Below are positions 40,794 through 49,560 of a stretch of DNA of 64,000 bases, piece by piece. Source of the DNA: DTDR01 sp964505415. Lineage in GTDB: Bacteria; Hydrothermota; Tepidihabitantia; Tepidihabitantales; DTDR01. Each line of letters opens with the position of its first letter. Positions within the stretch are counted from its first letter, which is position 1. The translations under genes and the position numbers were made by a program. The notes under the pieces were generated by a model that was not told where the DNA came from, ran no database searches, and saw nothing but the letters and a program-made list of their open reading frames with translations. Location: contig CAZDHW010000008.1 of NCBI GenBank assembly GCA_964505415.1, positions 4,708 through 68,707 of the forward strand, given 5' to 3'.

Positions 40794-43189
40794 TAGTGGT
40801 GATAAAGACCCATTTCCCAAACACCGCCCAATCCTTTTTCTTTTATTTCCGAAGAAAAAATTATATAATCCGGTAAGCCGACTGCTGAAGATAATAATGA
40901 AAAATAATTAGCAATCTTTAACATCTCTAAATTGGTTCCGGATGAGAGTAAAAGAAATTTATCTTTATTAAAAGGATTAAAATAAATGAAACGATAAGCG
41001 AAATCGTTTTTAAATCTTTTTAAAAATTTATCTTTTATCTTTTTTAAATTCAATTTCTCCACCAAATAATTATACCTTTCGTCCCCAAAAATTATTAGAT
41101 TATATTTTTTAATTAACTCTTCATTAACTAAGGTATCGGGTAAAATTTGACAATAGCCATTCCCATACCGATACCAAAGATAACTTTCTTTTAATGCTTG
41201 TTCGTAAGTAATTTTTTCAGCACTCTCCGATTTTGTTGAATAGACCAAAATAAAAGGTGAAAAATAGGCCTTTTTCATTGTCCGTAAAAATTTCCTTTTT
41301 AATGCAAAATCCCTTTTTATTTTCCATTTTCCTTTCTCTTTTACTAAATAGATAGGCGAAAAGCTTTTTATTTTCAGTTCTTTCCCATCAATAAAAAGAT
41401 TTATTAATGCTTTTTCTTTCAATTCTGGTGGAAGATAAATTTTTAATTGCTTAATATTTTTTGTCTCTAAAAATATTTTTTCTTCTTTTATTTCACTAAC
41501 TATTTTTATTTCCTTGCCAAATTCTTCTTCCTCCAAGACTTCAATATGATAGGCTTTATTACTGATATCCAAATCATAGGTTTTAAAAATAATATTTTTT
41601 GGAAAGGGTTCTCTTATATTTTCTTTAAAAAAATTGATAATCTCTGGGTCATCAACACAAACAATATTAGTATCAGGTAAATTATACCAATGTTTAACAT
41701 TAGGAACCTCTTTATAAATCTTTTTCAATTTTAATCGTTCCGCTTCCGAATTGAAATACCGACCAAACAATGTCGGGACATTGTCATCTAAAGCGCCATG
41801 AAAAATAAAGATAGGCAAATTTAAAGCATTTTCTAAATAATAGATTGTTTGATAGGTTTTTAAAATTTTGTCCCTTATTGCTATTAAATCTGGGTCCCCA
41901 TAGATTAAACTTCTTTGAAAAATCCAAGGGACATAAGATTGGTGGGAAATCCAGCCAGCACCTGGGGCAATAGCCGCAAAGAGCGAAGGATTTAATAAAC
42001 CGAAAACCCAGCAACCGTGACCTCCCATGGAATGGCCGGTTAAATAAATCCGATTGGTATCAATTGGGTAATTTTTTAAAATATATTCTAAAACCTCTTT
42101 ACAATCTAAATAGCCCCAATCTTCCCAATCAAAACCAAAAGGTCTTCTATTGGTTGGACAGGCAACAAAGGCAAAATCTTTTTTTGAATAAACTTTACAA
42201 AGACCAATGGCTTCCACTCCGGCACCGTGTAAAGAATAGATTAAGCCATATTTTTTATTGGGGTCAAAATTTTGAGGATAGAGAATAGCAAAATATTGGC
42301 AAGAAGAATCAATCTGGGAGATAAAAGTTACTGAATGGGGTAAGGTTTCGGAGGTGATATTTACAAAAAAGGAATCAATTTGGTATTCATCTTTTGTTTC
42401 AATTGAAAGAGAAAGATACACCAGCGAATCATTTTGGTTTAGTTTTTTATTTTTGATAAGCACTTCAATTGGAAATTTTGAAATCTGGAAAGGCATTAGA
42501 GAAAGTTTTGTTTCTTTTAAAAGTTCTTCTTTAAAAAAAATTTTTAAAGATAAATCAATCTTCCCTTCGGTAGTATTTAGAAAGGGAAGACCAAAAATTA
42601 GTTTTTGTTTTTCTTTCTCCTTTAAAATATCCGGTTTGGTAATATCTTCTTTGATAAAGATAATCTTATTTTTTGGTGGGAAAATAAGAAATCGAAAACT
42701 TCTTTCCCCATAGCCACTAACTTTTAATAATATTGAATTCTTTCCCTTTTTAAATTTTACTGGTATTCTAAAAAAATTATGTCCGTAAACATCGCCTAAA
42801 TAACCCTTACCATTAACAAAAAAAGAAGAAACTCTTTCGGCCATTACCAGCATTATTTTATCTTCGTCAAACTCTACTTCCGAATAGGCATAAGTTAAAT
42901 TTAAAGCTATGGCAAAACCATAAAATTGAATAAGGGAATCCCAAAGAACTTCCGGATAGGAAAATTTCACATTTCCCTTTTCATCAGGTATTGTTTCCTT
43001 CCAAGAAGTATAACCACCTTGGGTTAAAAGGGTTGGAAATTTTTTGGCGGTATCAATACCAAAATAAAAATCTTCTTCTTTAATTCCGGAAATCCCTTCC
43101 CGCGGAGCAATTAAAAAAGGTCCCAAATAATACCATTTTTTGGGGATTAAGGTATCGCTAAATTGAAGAAGGAAAAGAAGGAGTAGCAT
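40793..43189 (-). CDS. exported alpha/beta hydrolase (prolyl oligopeptidase/esterase type)
   Basis: 798 residues. The signal peptide is 1-10 (MLLLLFLLQF). An N-terminal beta-rich part includes VSSFFVNGKGYLGDVYGHNF, a carbohydrate-binding-like lobe. The catalytic domain shows NKKYGLIYSLHGAGVEAIGL, DTNRIYLTGHSMGGHGCW (nucleophile Ser), IFIFHGALDDNVPTLFGRYF (Asp) and NVKHWYNL (His). This is the predicted serine hydrolase triad of secreted peptidases or esterases. The C-terminal ~250 residues have no clear assignment. ATG 43189 is six bases after the -10 box. Confidence 0.85.
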   Translation of the reverse strand: MLLLLFLLQFSDTLIPKKWYYLGPFLIAPREGISGIKEEDFYFGIDTAKKFPTLLTQGGYTSWKETIPDEKGNVKFSYPEVLWDSLIQFYGFAIALNLTYAYSEVEFDEDKIMLVMAERVSSFFVNGKGYLGDVYGHNFFRIPVKFKKGKNSILLKVSGYGERSFRFLIFPPKNKIIFIKEDITKPDILKEKEKQKLIFGLPFLNTTEGKIDLSLKIFFKEELLKETKLSLMPFQISKFPIEVLIKNKKLNQNDSLVYLSLSIETKDEYQIDSFFVNITSETLPHSVTFISQIDSSCQYFAILYPQNFDPNKKYGLIYSLHGAGVEAIGLCKVYSKKDFAFVACPTNRRPFGFDWEDWGYLDCKEVLEYILKNYPIDTNRIYLTGHSMGGHGCWVFGLLNPSLFAAIAPGAGWISHQSYVPWIFQRSLIYGDPDLIAIRDKILKTYQTIYYLENALNLPIFIFHGALDDNVPTLFGRYFNSEAERLKLKKIYKEVPNVKHWYNLPDTNIVCVDDPEIINFFKENIREPFPKNIIFKTYDLDISNKAYHIEVLEEEEFGKEIKIVSEIKEEKIFLETKNIKQLKIYLPPELKEKALINLFIDGKELKIKSFSPIYLVKEKGKWKIKRDFALKRKFLRTMKKAYFSPFILVYSTKSESAEKITYEQALKESYLWYRYGNGYCQILPDTLVNEELIKKYNLIIFGDERYNYLVEKLNLKKIKDKFLKRFKNDFAYRFIYFNPFNKDKFLLLSSGTNLEMLKIANYFSLLSSAVGLPDYIIFSSEIKEKGLGGVWEMGLYHH

Positions 43190-43195
43190 CAAAAA

Positions 43196-43223
43196 ATTAT
43201 ATGCTTTCTTTTCTATTTGTCAA
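43196..43223 (-). promoter_or_regulatory. consensus promoter of the hydrolase-ispE-prs-pth-ychF operon, leaderless
   Basis: Minus strand: TTGACA (43218-43223), 16-base spacer, TATAAT (43196-43201), exact consensus. ATG 43189 follows after six bases. It overlaps the divergent queG promoter region. Confidence 0.8.
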
Positions 43224-43224
43224 T

Positions 43225-43252
43225 TTGATAAATAAAAAAAATAAATTATAAT
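43225..43252 (+). promoter_or_regulatory. promoter of queG, leaderless
   Basis: TTGATA (43225-43230), 16-base spacer, TATAAT (43247-43252). ATG 43258 is five bases downstream and lacks a ribosome binding site. Confidence 0.8.
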
Positions 43253-43257
43253 CAGAA

Positions 43258-44271
43258 ATGATTTCTAAAAAGATAATTAAAGAAATGGCTTTTCAATTTG
43301 GTATAGAAGTTTATATCACCAAGGCAGAACCATTTATTGAAGAAAAAGAAAGGATAAAAGAACAAAGGGATAGGGGTTTATTTTTAAAAAGGTATTGGTC
43401 TGACGAAGAGATTGAAAAGTTTTGTGAGCCCCAATCGGTTTTAAAAGAGGCAAAATCAATTATTGTTTCTTATTTGTTTTATTACACTTATGAAGAAAAA
43501 GACCCATCACAAGAGGGCAATCCTTATGGGTTTATTGCTCGTTATACGCGAAGAAATTATTATAAAGAGTTAAAAATAAGATTAAAAAAATTGGTTAAAG
43601 TTTTAAAAAAAGAATATGGGGGAAAATTTTTTGTGTCCGTTAATGGTCCAATTATTGAAAAGCCAATGGCGGTAAGAAGTGGTCTTGGCTATTATGGTAA
43701 ACATAGTATTATTATCCATCCAAATTATGGTTCCTGGATTGTTTTGGGTGAAATCATTACTGATTTAGAGATGGAAGTTGATAGCTCCTTAGAAAAAGAT
43801 TGTGGTAATTGCCAGCTATGTATAGAAACTTGCCCTACAAAGGCGATAATTGAACCTTATATTATTGACCGAAAAAAATGTATCCAAGATTTATCCAGTT
43901 GGTTAGGAATAATTCCTGATGAGATTAAAGCAGTGTGGCAAAATCGTTTATATGGTTGTGATACCTGCCAAGAGGTATGTCCGGTAAATAAAAAAGTAAA
44001 AGAAGAAGAACCAAAGACCGAAATCGGTATTATTGGTGCTTATCTTCCATTGATTGAAATTTTAAATATGGATGAAAAGACTTTTCGAACAAAATATGGT
44101 AATAATCAGATAAGTGCTTCTTGGATAGATTTCAATGTGATAAAAAGGAATGCCTTAATTGCCTTAGGTAATATTAAAGATAAAAAGACTATTCCTTTAA
44201 TAGAAAAATATTTAAAAGAAAATAATCCGATTTTAAAAGATGCTGCTGATTGGGCATTAAAACAATTTTGA
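43258..44271 (+). CDS. queG: epoxyqueuosine reductase
   Basis: 337 residues. QueG reduces epoxyqueuosine to queuosine in tRNA using cobalamin and two 4Fe-4S clusters. VNGPIIEKPMAVRSGLGYYGK is in the cobalamin-binding region; clusters are CGNCQLCIETCP and C ... GCDTCQEVCP. The C-terminal ~45 residues form a HEAT-like repeat (NALIALGNIKDKKTIPLIEK). Length is close to that of bacterial homologues. It is monocistronic, convergent with a glycosyltransferase gene. Confidence 0.95.
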   Translation: MISKKIIKEMAFQFGIEVYITKAEPFIEEKERIKEQRDRGLFLKRYWSDEEIEKFCEPQSVLKEAKSIIVSYLFYYTYEEKDPSQEGNPYGFIARYTRRNYYKELKIRLKKLVKVLKKEYGGKFFVSVNGPIIEKPMAVRSGLGYYGKHSIIIHPNYGSWIVLGEIITDLEMEVDSSLEKDCGNCQLCIETCPTKAIIEPYIIDRKKCIQDLSSWLGIIPDEIKAVWQNRLYGCDTCQEVCPVNKKVKEEEPKTEIGIIGAYLPLIEILNMDEKTFRTKYGNNQISASWIDFNVIKRNALIALGNIKDKKTIPLIEKYLKENNPILKDAADWALKQF

Positions 44272-44392
44272 TAAAAAGGTAATTCTATTATACAGCCAAA
44301 TCTTTTCGCTATATATAAAAATTAGGGGTAAGATAAATAAAGGAATTTCGTTTAATATATGTGTTATTAATAAATTAAGGAAAAGGGAAAGA

Positions 44393-44427
44393 GCTATTCC
44401 CCAATAGCCCCCTGAACGGTCTGGGGG
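44393..44427. repeat. two consecutive hairpins between convergent genes
   Basis: First hairpin: GCTATT (44393-44398), CCCC loop, AATAGC (44403-44408). Second: CCCCC (44408-44412), T-T mismatch, GA/TC, loop ACGG, GGGGG (44423-44427). Positioned at the end of the glycosyltransferase gene on the minus strand and of queG on the plus strand, they could act as a bidirectional terminator, although T-tracts are poor. Confidence 0.5.
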
Positions 44428-44436
44428 TAGGTTTTC

Positions 44437-45492
44437 TTAAAGATTTTTAAAAAGTTCAATAAATTTTTCAGCAATAACTTCGGCTGAATTTTCTTTTACA
44501 TATTTTTCGGCAGCCGTAATTATCTCTTTTCTATAATCTTCATCTTCAATTAATCTTATAACCTTTTCTTCTAAATCTTTTTTATCCTTATATTTTACTA
44601 CTTCTTTATCTAAAAGTTCAACATATCTGGTATCGGGGAAGACAATCGGCGTTAATGTTCCCATTGTTTGAAAAACTGTGCTGGAAACGACAATATCTTT
44701 TTGGTCTTTTCTTTTTGGTATTAAATGGATATCACTGGCGACCAAATATTTAAGAATAACCTCATTCGGTGGCGCATTTCTTCTTATTTCTAAAACATCT
44801 ATTTGGGGAAAATCATCTTTTTCTTCCTTTGCCGACCGGATAATCAAATATTTGATAGGATATTTTTTCTTTAATTGCTCCACTAACCAAAAATAATCCT
44901 CATATTCATTCAACGGTTGGCGGCCAAATGTGAAAAAAATAATTTTGTCTTTTTCCATGTTCAATTCTTCGCGTAAGCGGTTTTTATCATCTTTAAAAAT
45001 TGGTAAACAAGGATAAGGAATAATATAAACTTTTTCCTTAGGATATTTTTTTAAAAGCATTTGTTGATACCGCCAATCAAAAGCGATAACCGCATCAAAA
45101 TCTAATTGAAAGAAATCTTCCGAAAACCACCGGAGGTCAGCATCATGACAGACATAAACCTTTTTTGCTTTGATTCGCGGAAAAATTTTTAATAGGGTTT
45201 TTACTGGTAAAAGATGCGAACCACCTTCAAAAATAATAACATCAAAATTTTCTTCATAAATCATCGGGTGAATTTTCCCTTCGCCCCAACGTTCTCTGGG
45301 CTGTTCGTAACCACGAGTTACATATTTCTCGTCGGGATTTTCAATTTTTACATGGTACCAGTCATTGGCAGTTTCTAAATAAGGAGCTAAAACTTTTACC
45401 TCGTGTTTCTTTACTAATTCCCGACCGATAAGTTCGGCATGCATACTAATTCCACAGGTAGCATTCCAACGGGAGACGATTAATATTTTCAT
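44437..45492 (-). CDS. glycosyltransferase, GT4-like
   Basis: 351 residues of GT-B type. The N-terminal Rossmann half starts MKILIVSRWNATCGISMHAEL and contains FDVIIFEGGSHLLPVKTLLK and KVYVCHDADLRWF; the C-terminal half includes KIIFFTFGRQPLNEYEDYFW, YLVASDIHLIPKRKDQKDIVV and QTMGTLTPIVFPDTRYVE, with the usual binding helix at the end. The sugar donor is not readable. It overlaps the asd stop by four bases and so is probably co-transcribed with asd. Confidence 0.85.
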   Translation of the reverse strand: MKILIVSRWNATCGISMHAELIGRELVKKHEVKVLAPYLETANDWYHVKIENPDEKYVTRGYEQPRERWGEGKIHPMIYEENFDVIIFEGGSHLLPVKTLLKIFPRIKAKKVYVCHDADLRWFSEDFFQLDFDAVIAFDWRYQQMLLKKYPKEKVYIIPYPCLPIFKDDKNRLREELNMEKDKIIFFTFGRQPLNEYEDYFWLVEQLKKKYPIKYLIIRSAKEEKDDFPQIDVLEIRRNAPPNEVILKYLVASDIHLIPKRKDQKDIVVSSTVFQTMGTLTPIVFPDTRYVELLDKEVVKYKDKKDLEEKVIRLIEDEDYRKEIITAAEKYVKENSAEVIAEKFIELFKNL

Positions 45493-46478
45493 AATTTCAA
45501 TAGTTCTTCTAAGATTAAAACCGCATTGGTGGCGGCTCCTCTTCGTAAATTATCGGCCACAATAAAAAACCAATATCTTTTTTCATCAATTTTTCTTATT
45601 CGACCAACATAAACTAAATCTTTTTCTTTAGCAATTAAGGGCAGAGGTATTTCTTCTTTTAAAACTTTTAAATAATTTTCCTTTCCCAATTCTTCAATTA
45701 TCTTTTCTTTTTCAACAGAATTTTCAAACTCCACATATAAAGATATTGAATGACAATGACTTATTGGCACCCTTATTGTTGTGGCGGTAATGTCTAAATT
45801 AGGAAGATTTAAAATTTTTCTTGTCTCGTTTATAATTTTAAGTTCTTCTTTACAATAACCCTCTTCATTAAATTCGCCAATGAAAGGGATCAGATTATCG
45901 GCAATAATATAAGGAAATGGTGAATCAGTGCTTTTGACAACTTCGTCGCCTATTGCCAGAAATTCCAGTTCGTAAAAATATTCCTCTAAAGCATTTTGAC
46001 CTGCGCCAGAGACTGATTGAAGAGATGTCAAAACGACCCTTTTAATTTCTCCTAATCTTCTTAAAGGGTGTAAAACCAAAACCAACTGAATAGTTGTGCA
46101 GTTAGGGTTGGCAATTAAATTTTTATGATTTTTTAATACTTCCTTATTTATCTCCGGTACACATAAAGGCACATCGTCATTCAACCGAAAGACGCTGGAA
46201 TTATCAATAACAATCGCTTTTTCTCTAATTTTCGGAATTATCTCTTTGGTAATATTTTCTTCCAAAGAAGATAAGACATAAGTCTTTTCGTCTAAATAAT
46301 CAAAAACTTCGTTCAAATCTTTCACTAAAATTTCTTGATTATTAAGCAAAATTTTTTCGTCCACACTGGCGGTCGAAGCAAAGCCCAAAATTTCGTCGAA
46401 ATTCAATTTTCTTTCTTCAATAATTTGACAGATTTTCCTGCCAACCAAACCGGTAATTCCTAAAATAATTAATCTCAT
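45489..46478 (-). CDS. asd: aspartate-semialdehyde dehydrogenase
   Basis: 329 residues. LGITGLVGRKICQIIEER is the NADP-binding loop; FASTASVDEKI, VIDNSSVFRLNDDVPLCVPEIN, ANPNCTTIQLVLVLHPL (catalytic Cys) and TTIRVPISHCHSISLYVEF (catalytic His) are in family order. It makes aspartate semialdehyde for lysine, threonine and methionine, and diaminopimelate for peptidoglycan. Confidence 0.96.
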   Translation of the reverse strand: MRLIILGITGLVGRKICQIIEERKLNFDEILGFASTASVDEKILLNNQEILVKDLNEVFDYLDEKTYVLSSLEENITKEIIPKIREKAIVIDNSSVFRLNDDVPLCVPEINKEVLKNHKNLIANPNCTTIQLVLVLHPLRRLGEIKRVVLTSLQSVSGAGQNALEEYFYELEFLAIGDEVVKSTDSPFPYIIADNLIPFIGEFNEEGYCKEELKIINETRKILNLPNLDITATTIRVPISHCHSISLYVEFENSVEKEKIIEELGKENYLKVLKEEIPLPLIAKEKDLVYVGRIRKIDEKRYWFFIVADNLRRGAATNAVLILEELLKL

Positions 46479-46485
46479 AAATTTA

Positions 46486-46514
46486 ATTATAATTTAAGGA
46501 ATAAAAGAAGTCAA
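46486..46514 (-). promoter_or_regulatory. promoter of asd, leaderless
   Basis: Minus strand: TTGACT (46509-46514), 17-base spacer, TATAAT (46486-46491). Seven bases separate it from ATG 46478. The -35 box overlaps the last codon of the upstream hydrolase gene. Confidence 0.75.
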
Positions 46515-47140
46515 TAGATTTTCTTTTTAAGCCATTTTAAGGCGTTAAAGATTTCGCCCTTATCACTAATAGCGTGTTCACCTTTAGTAATAATTAAAGT
46601 ATCTTGGATATTATTTTTCTGAAAATAGGAATGAAGTTTTAAGTTGGCAGATAAATTCCAATCTTTTTTACGGGTAATGAGATAAAAGTGATGCTTTTTT
46701 AATTTATCTGCCTTAATAAAAGAAAAAGGCAAAGCCGGGGCGCAAACCGCTATTGCTCCTTTAAAAATTTCGGGATGTAAAAAATTGGTCAGCAATGCCT
46801 GAGCACCCATTCCGGAAAAACCGTAAATAAAAACCCGGTTGGTATCGACTGGATATTTTTTTATCAGTTTCTGATAAGTTTTTAAAATATCTCTATCGTT
46901 TAAAAAGAAATCCCGGTGGTTTCTACTTTGATGGCAAGAAAATAAGATAAAAGAAAGACTTTCGGCAATAAAAATTAAAGAATCAATATCTTCTTTCTTT
47001 GCTCCCGTACAACTTAAAACCAATAAAGCCGGTAATTTTTTCCTCTCCCTTTTCTTTGGTAGATAAAAACAATCACCATCACGATCACAATAAAAATTTT
47101 TAAGAAAAGTTAAAAGAAAAATTAAAAAACCAAAAGTCAA
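46511..47140 (-). CDS. small exported alpha/beta hydrolase-like protein
   Basis: 209 residues. A signal-like N-terminus (1-18) is followed by LPALLVLSCTGAKKEDIDSL, DTNRVFIYGFSGMGAQALLT (nucleophile motif G-x-S-x-G) and KGEHAISDKGEIFNALKW, where His is in the expected catalytic position. It resembles the catalytic half of the 40793 hydrolase but is much shorter. The start is TTG 47140, overlapping the preceding gene by four bases. Substrate unknown. Confidence 0.65.
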   Translation of the reverse strand: MTFGFLIFLLTFLKNFYCDRDGDCFYLPKKRERKKLPALLVLSCTGAKKEDIDSLIFIAESLSFILFSCHQSRNHRDFFLNDRDILKTYQKLIKKYPVDTNRVFIYGFSGMGAQALLTNFLHPEIFKGAIAVCAPALPFSFIKADKLKKHHFYLITRKKDWNLSANLKLHSYFQKNNIQDTLIITKGEHAISDKGEIFNALKWLKKKIY

Positions 47141-47929
47141 GGAGATACCTCTTTTACTAAGACTTTTTCGCCTTCTATTGGGGGTAAGCTGATAAGATAG
47201 CCTTTTTTTAATTGGAAAAGTTTCCCATAGAATCTAAGTTCCTCCAAATTTTCATCAATCTCTTCTTTTTTGTAGGAATAAACATTAGCAATTTCACCAT
47301 CAGCAAAAACAAAATCAAAAGAAGAAATCTCTGGATGTTGGTAACAAATAGGAAGAATAGCTTGGGAATATTCAACACCAATAGCATTAGTAAAAATAAA
47401 AATATTGAAAGGTGACTCTTCTTTTTCCCCTTCACGATAAAGAAATTCTACTCCCAAATAATTATAAACCTTATGAGCTGCTTCTTGAAGTAAATCAAAA
47501 ATCTTCTTTTTTGATTCTTTAGGCTTACTTATTTCGTAATCCAATTTCCTTTTCGGTTTGGCCACTTCTTCTATTATAATTTTGTCACCAAAGCTCAACA
47601 CAATTCCTTCCTCAATATTGAGTGAAATCATGGATACTTGCACTTGTCGTTTGTGGACATCAGTAATCTTTTTTACCTTTTTCAATTCGCAAACAATCTC
47701 CTTGTCACCTTTTACCGTACCAAAGGGGATTTAGGATAAAATCGGCTCTGCCACTACCAATTTTATATCCTCGGTAGATGATTTCAAAAATTTCTTTGCC
47801 TTTCATAAGGAATCTTTAGTAGGCCTAATTCGCGTGCCAATGCCGCTTCGTAAACTTCTTCCTTGTGGTTTTCTTTTAAAATTCTTAAAACTCCCTCAGC
47901 AGCTTTTTAACTTCCTTTGAATAATCCGT
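47137..47929 (-). pseudogene. GxxExxY/PD-(D/E)XK_3 type protein, broken by three frameshifts
   Basis: Across frames, the minus strand encodes DYSKEVKK, AAEGVLRILKENHKEEVYE, ARELGLLKIPYERQRNF, EIIYRGYKIGSGRADFILNP and GDKEIVCELKKVKKITDVHK. Together these are a GxxExxY protein with the D ... E-x-K nuclease-type motif, plus a C-terminal domain of about 120 residues. The breaks sit in homopolymers at 47904-47908, 47786-47790 and 47710-47713. The expected start codon is ACG (47927-47929), five bases after AAGGAG. From 47685 onward a 182-codon frame is intact. It is either a pseudogene or a stretch of assembly errors. Confidence 0.75.
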
Positions 47930-48180
47930 AATTGCTCCTTTTTAACTAAAATCGCATTTATAAAATTATTAACAAATTTTTTAAAAATTCAATAGGAAAT
48001 GTAAAGAAGGAAAGTTAAGAAGTTGTCTATAAAACCTTCCAAGCCTAAACAAAAGAAAAGCCGGAGATATTAAAAAGCAAAAAGATACCAGAAAGATTTT
48101 TAACATCCAATTGCAAGTGATTCCGAGTGCCTCCGGGGACATTTTAATTATATAAAATTTATAAAAAGTCAAGGATAAAT
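47930..48180. other. intergenic region with an inverted repeat
   Basis: A+T-rich, no intact gene. CCGGAG (48061-48066) and CTCCGG (48131-48136) form an inverted repeat flanking 64 bases. No T-tract follows the repeat. Confidence 0.4.
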
Positions 48181-49560
48181 TTAAGGCGTGGGGTTAATAA
48201 TTTTGATGTTTACATATTTTTTCTTTTTAGAAAAAAAAATTCCCGTTTTTAAAGGATAACTCTCTGATTTTCTGCCCGATAAATCAAAGAGTTCCTTTTC
48301 TTTTATTATTTCTTTTCTAAATCGACCTTCTATAATATCTTCTGGTTCTAAAAAGATGGTGGTGTCTTTAATATAATTGGTTGGTATTTCAATAGCGAAT
48401 TTTACTATTGAATAGCCTTCTTTTAAAACTTCAATATTATATATTCCTGGTTTTAAAATTCTTCTTATTCGACCAAAAATTGGGTCAGTATATCGGGGTA
48501 AAATTGTTTCTGGTGGAGCATAGGCTTCTAAAACCCTTACTTCGGCTTTTAAAGGCAAACCGGTTTTTTTGTCTAATACCCTAATTGTCAAATGGGATTG
48601 CAAGATTCTTTTTAAAAGATATTTTACCCCCAAAAATACCCTTTCACAAATGGTATCAACCTTTTCTTCTGGCGGATAATAACCCCGCCACATTTCACAG
48701 GTAAAGGCAAAAGTTCCGTAGGCATAATATAAATAATTTCTTTCTAAGCCACCTTCTTCTGCCTTTCCGTGAATACTTAAATAAGTACCATTATTAGCAT
48801 CATTAATAATATTTAAAGCAAAGGTATCGGTTAAAGCTTTAATATGAAGATAATCAGGAGAGAAACTATTTCCCCATCGCCAAGGGTAATAAACCCTTTC
48901 ACCCATTCTTGGGTCTTTATCCGAATGGAAAGAGACATTTAAGATAAATCTTTTTCTTTCTGCCAAATCCCTTATCGCACAAACTTCTGGCTCCGAGAAA
49001 GGATAGGGACCGCGATAATAACGATTGTTCGGTTCATTAGAACCACCCAGCTGAAAGAGAAAATCATAATTTCTATTCAAATCAACTCCGTCATAATCTA
49101 AATCAATCCGGCCATTATAGTTATTGTCTCTTAAATTCTTTCGCCAAAGAGAATCTAATCCTAATTCGGTAATATAATGACCATCCGGGTTAACCATAGG
49201 AACAAGCCAGATATCTAAGTAATCAACAAAACTTTTTATAAGACTGTCGGAATAATATTGAGAGGTTAGTTTGTTAGCAATATATAAACACATCTCACAA
49301 CCAAGGATTTCCGAAGCGTGATGAATACCATCAAAAAGTATTGTCGGTTTATCTTGTTCTTCAATATAAGGATAACTGGTTATTCTTAAAGCCAAAATTG
49401 GTAAATTAAATCTTTGGGAATAGCCAATAGTGTACACCTTACAGATTTCTGGATAATTAATTTGTAAATAATGCAATTCATCAACCATCTCACCATAAGT
49501 ATGATACCTTGGGGGAAATTTATTATTTATAAGAAAAATTAATAGTAATAAAATTTTCAC
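48181..49560 (-). CDS. secreted M14 zinc carboxypeptidase with C-terminal sorting-like domain
   Basis: 459 residues. Signal peptide 1-11. The peptidase domain has the zinc pair in HHASE (His81, Glu84), WLVPMVNPDGHYITE, WRKNLRDNN, DGVDLNRNYDF, LNVSFHSDKDP (third zinc ligand) and FAFTCEMWRG (catalytic Glu). A beta-sandwich domain (about 325-425, with LTIRVLDKKTGLPLKAEVRV) is the carboxypeptidase regulatory-like fold. The tail ELFDLSGRKSESYPLKTGIFF resembles T9SS sorting signals. The start is GTG 49560, overlapping the C25 gene stop by four bases. Confidence 0.93.
   Translation of the reverse strand: MKILLLLIFLINNKFPPRYHTYGEMVDELHYLQINYPEICKVYTIGYSQRFNLPILALRITSYPYIEEQDKPTILFDGIHHASEILGCEMCLYIANKLTSQYYSDSLIKSFVDYLDIWLVPMVNPDGHYITELGLDSLWRKNLRDNNYNGRIDLDYDGVDLNRNYDFLFQLGGSNEPNNRYYRGPYPFSEPEVCAIRDLAERKRFILNVSFHSDKDPRMGERVYYPWRWGNSFSPDYLHIKALTDTFALNIINDANNGTYLSIHGKAEEGGLERNYLYYAYGTFAFTCEMWRGYYPPEEKVDTICERVFLGVKYLLKRILQSHLTIRVLDKKTGLPLKAEVRVLEAYAPPETILPRYTDPIFGRIRRILKPGIYNIEVLKEGYSIVKFAIEIPTNYIKDTTIFLEPEDIIEGRFRKEIIKEKELFDLSGRKSESYPLKTGIFFSKKKKYVNIKIINPTP

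Noticed and set aside
47981..48172. 63-codon minus-strand frame downstream of the M14 gene
   Set aside because: Phe/Leu-rich composition typical of A+T-rich non-coding DNA; no start signal and no recognised motif.
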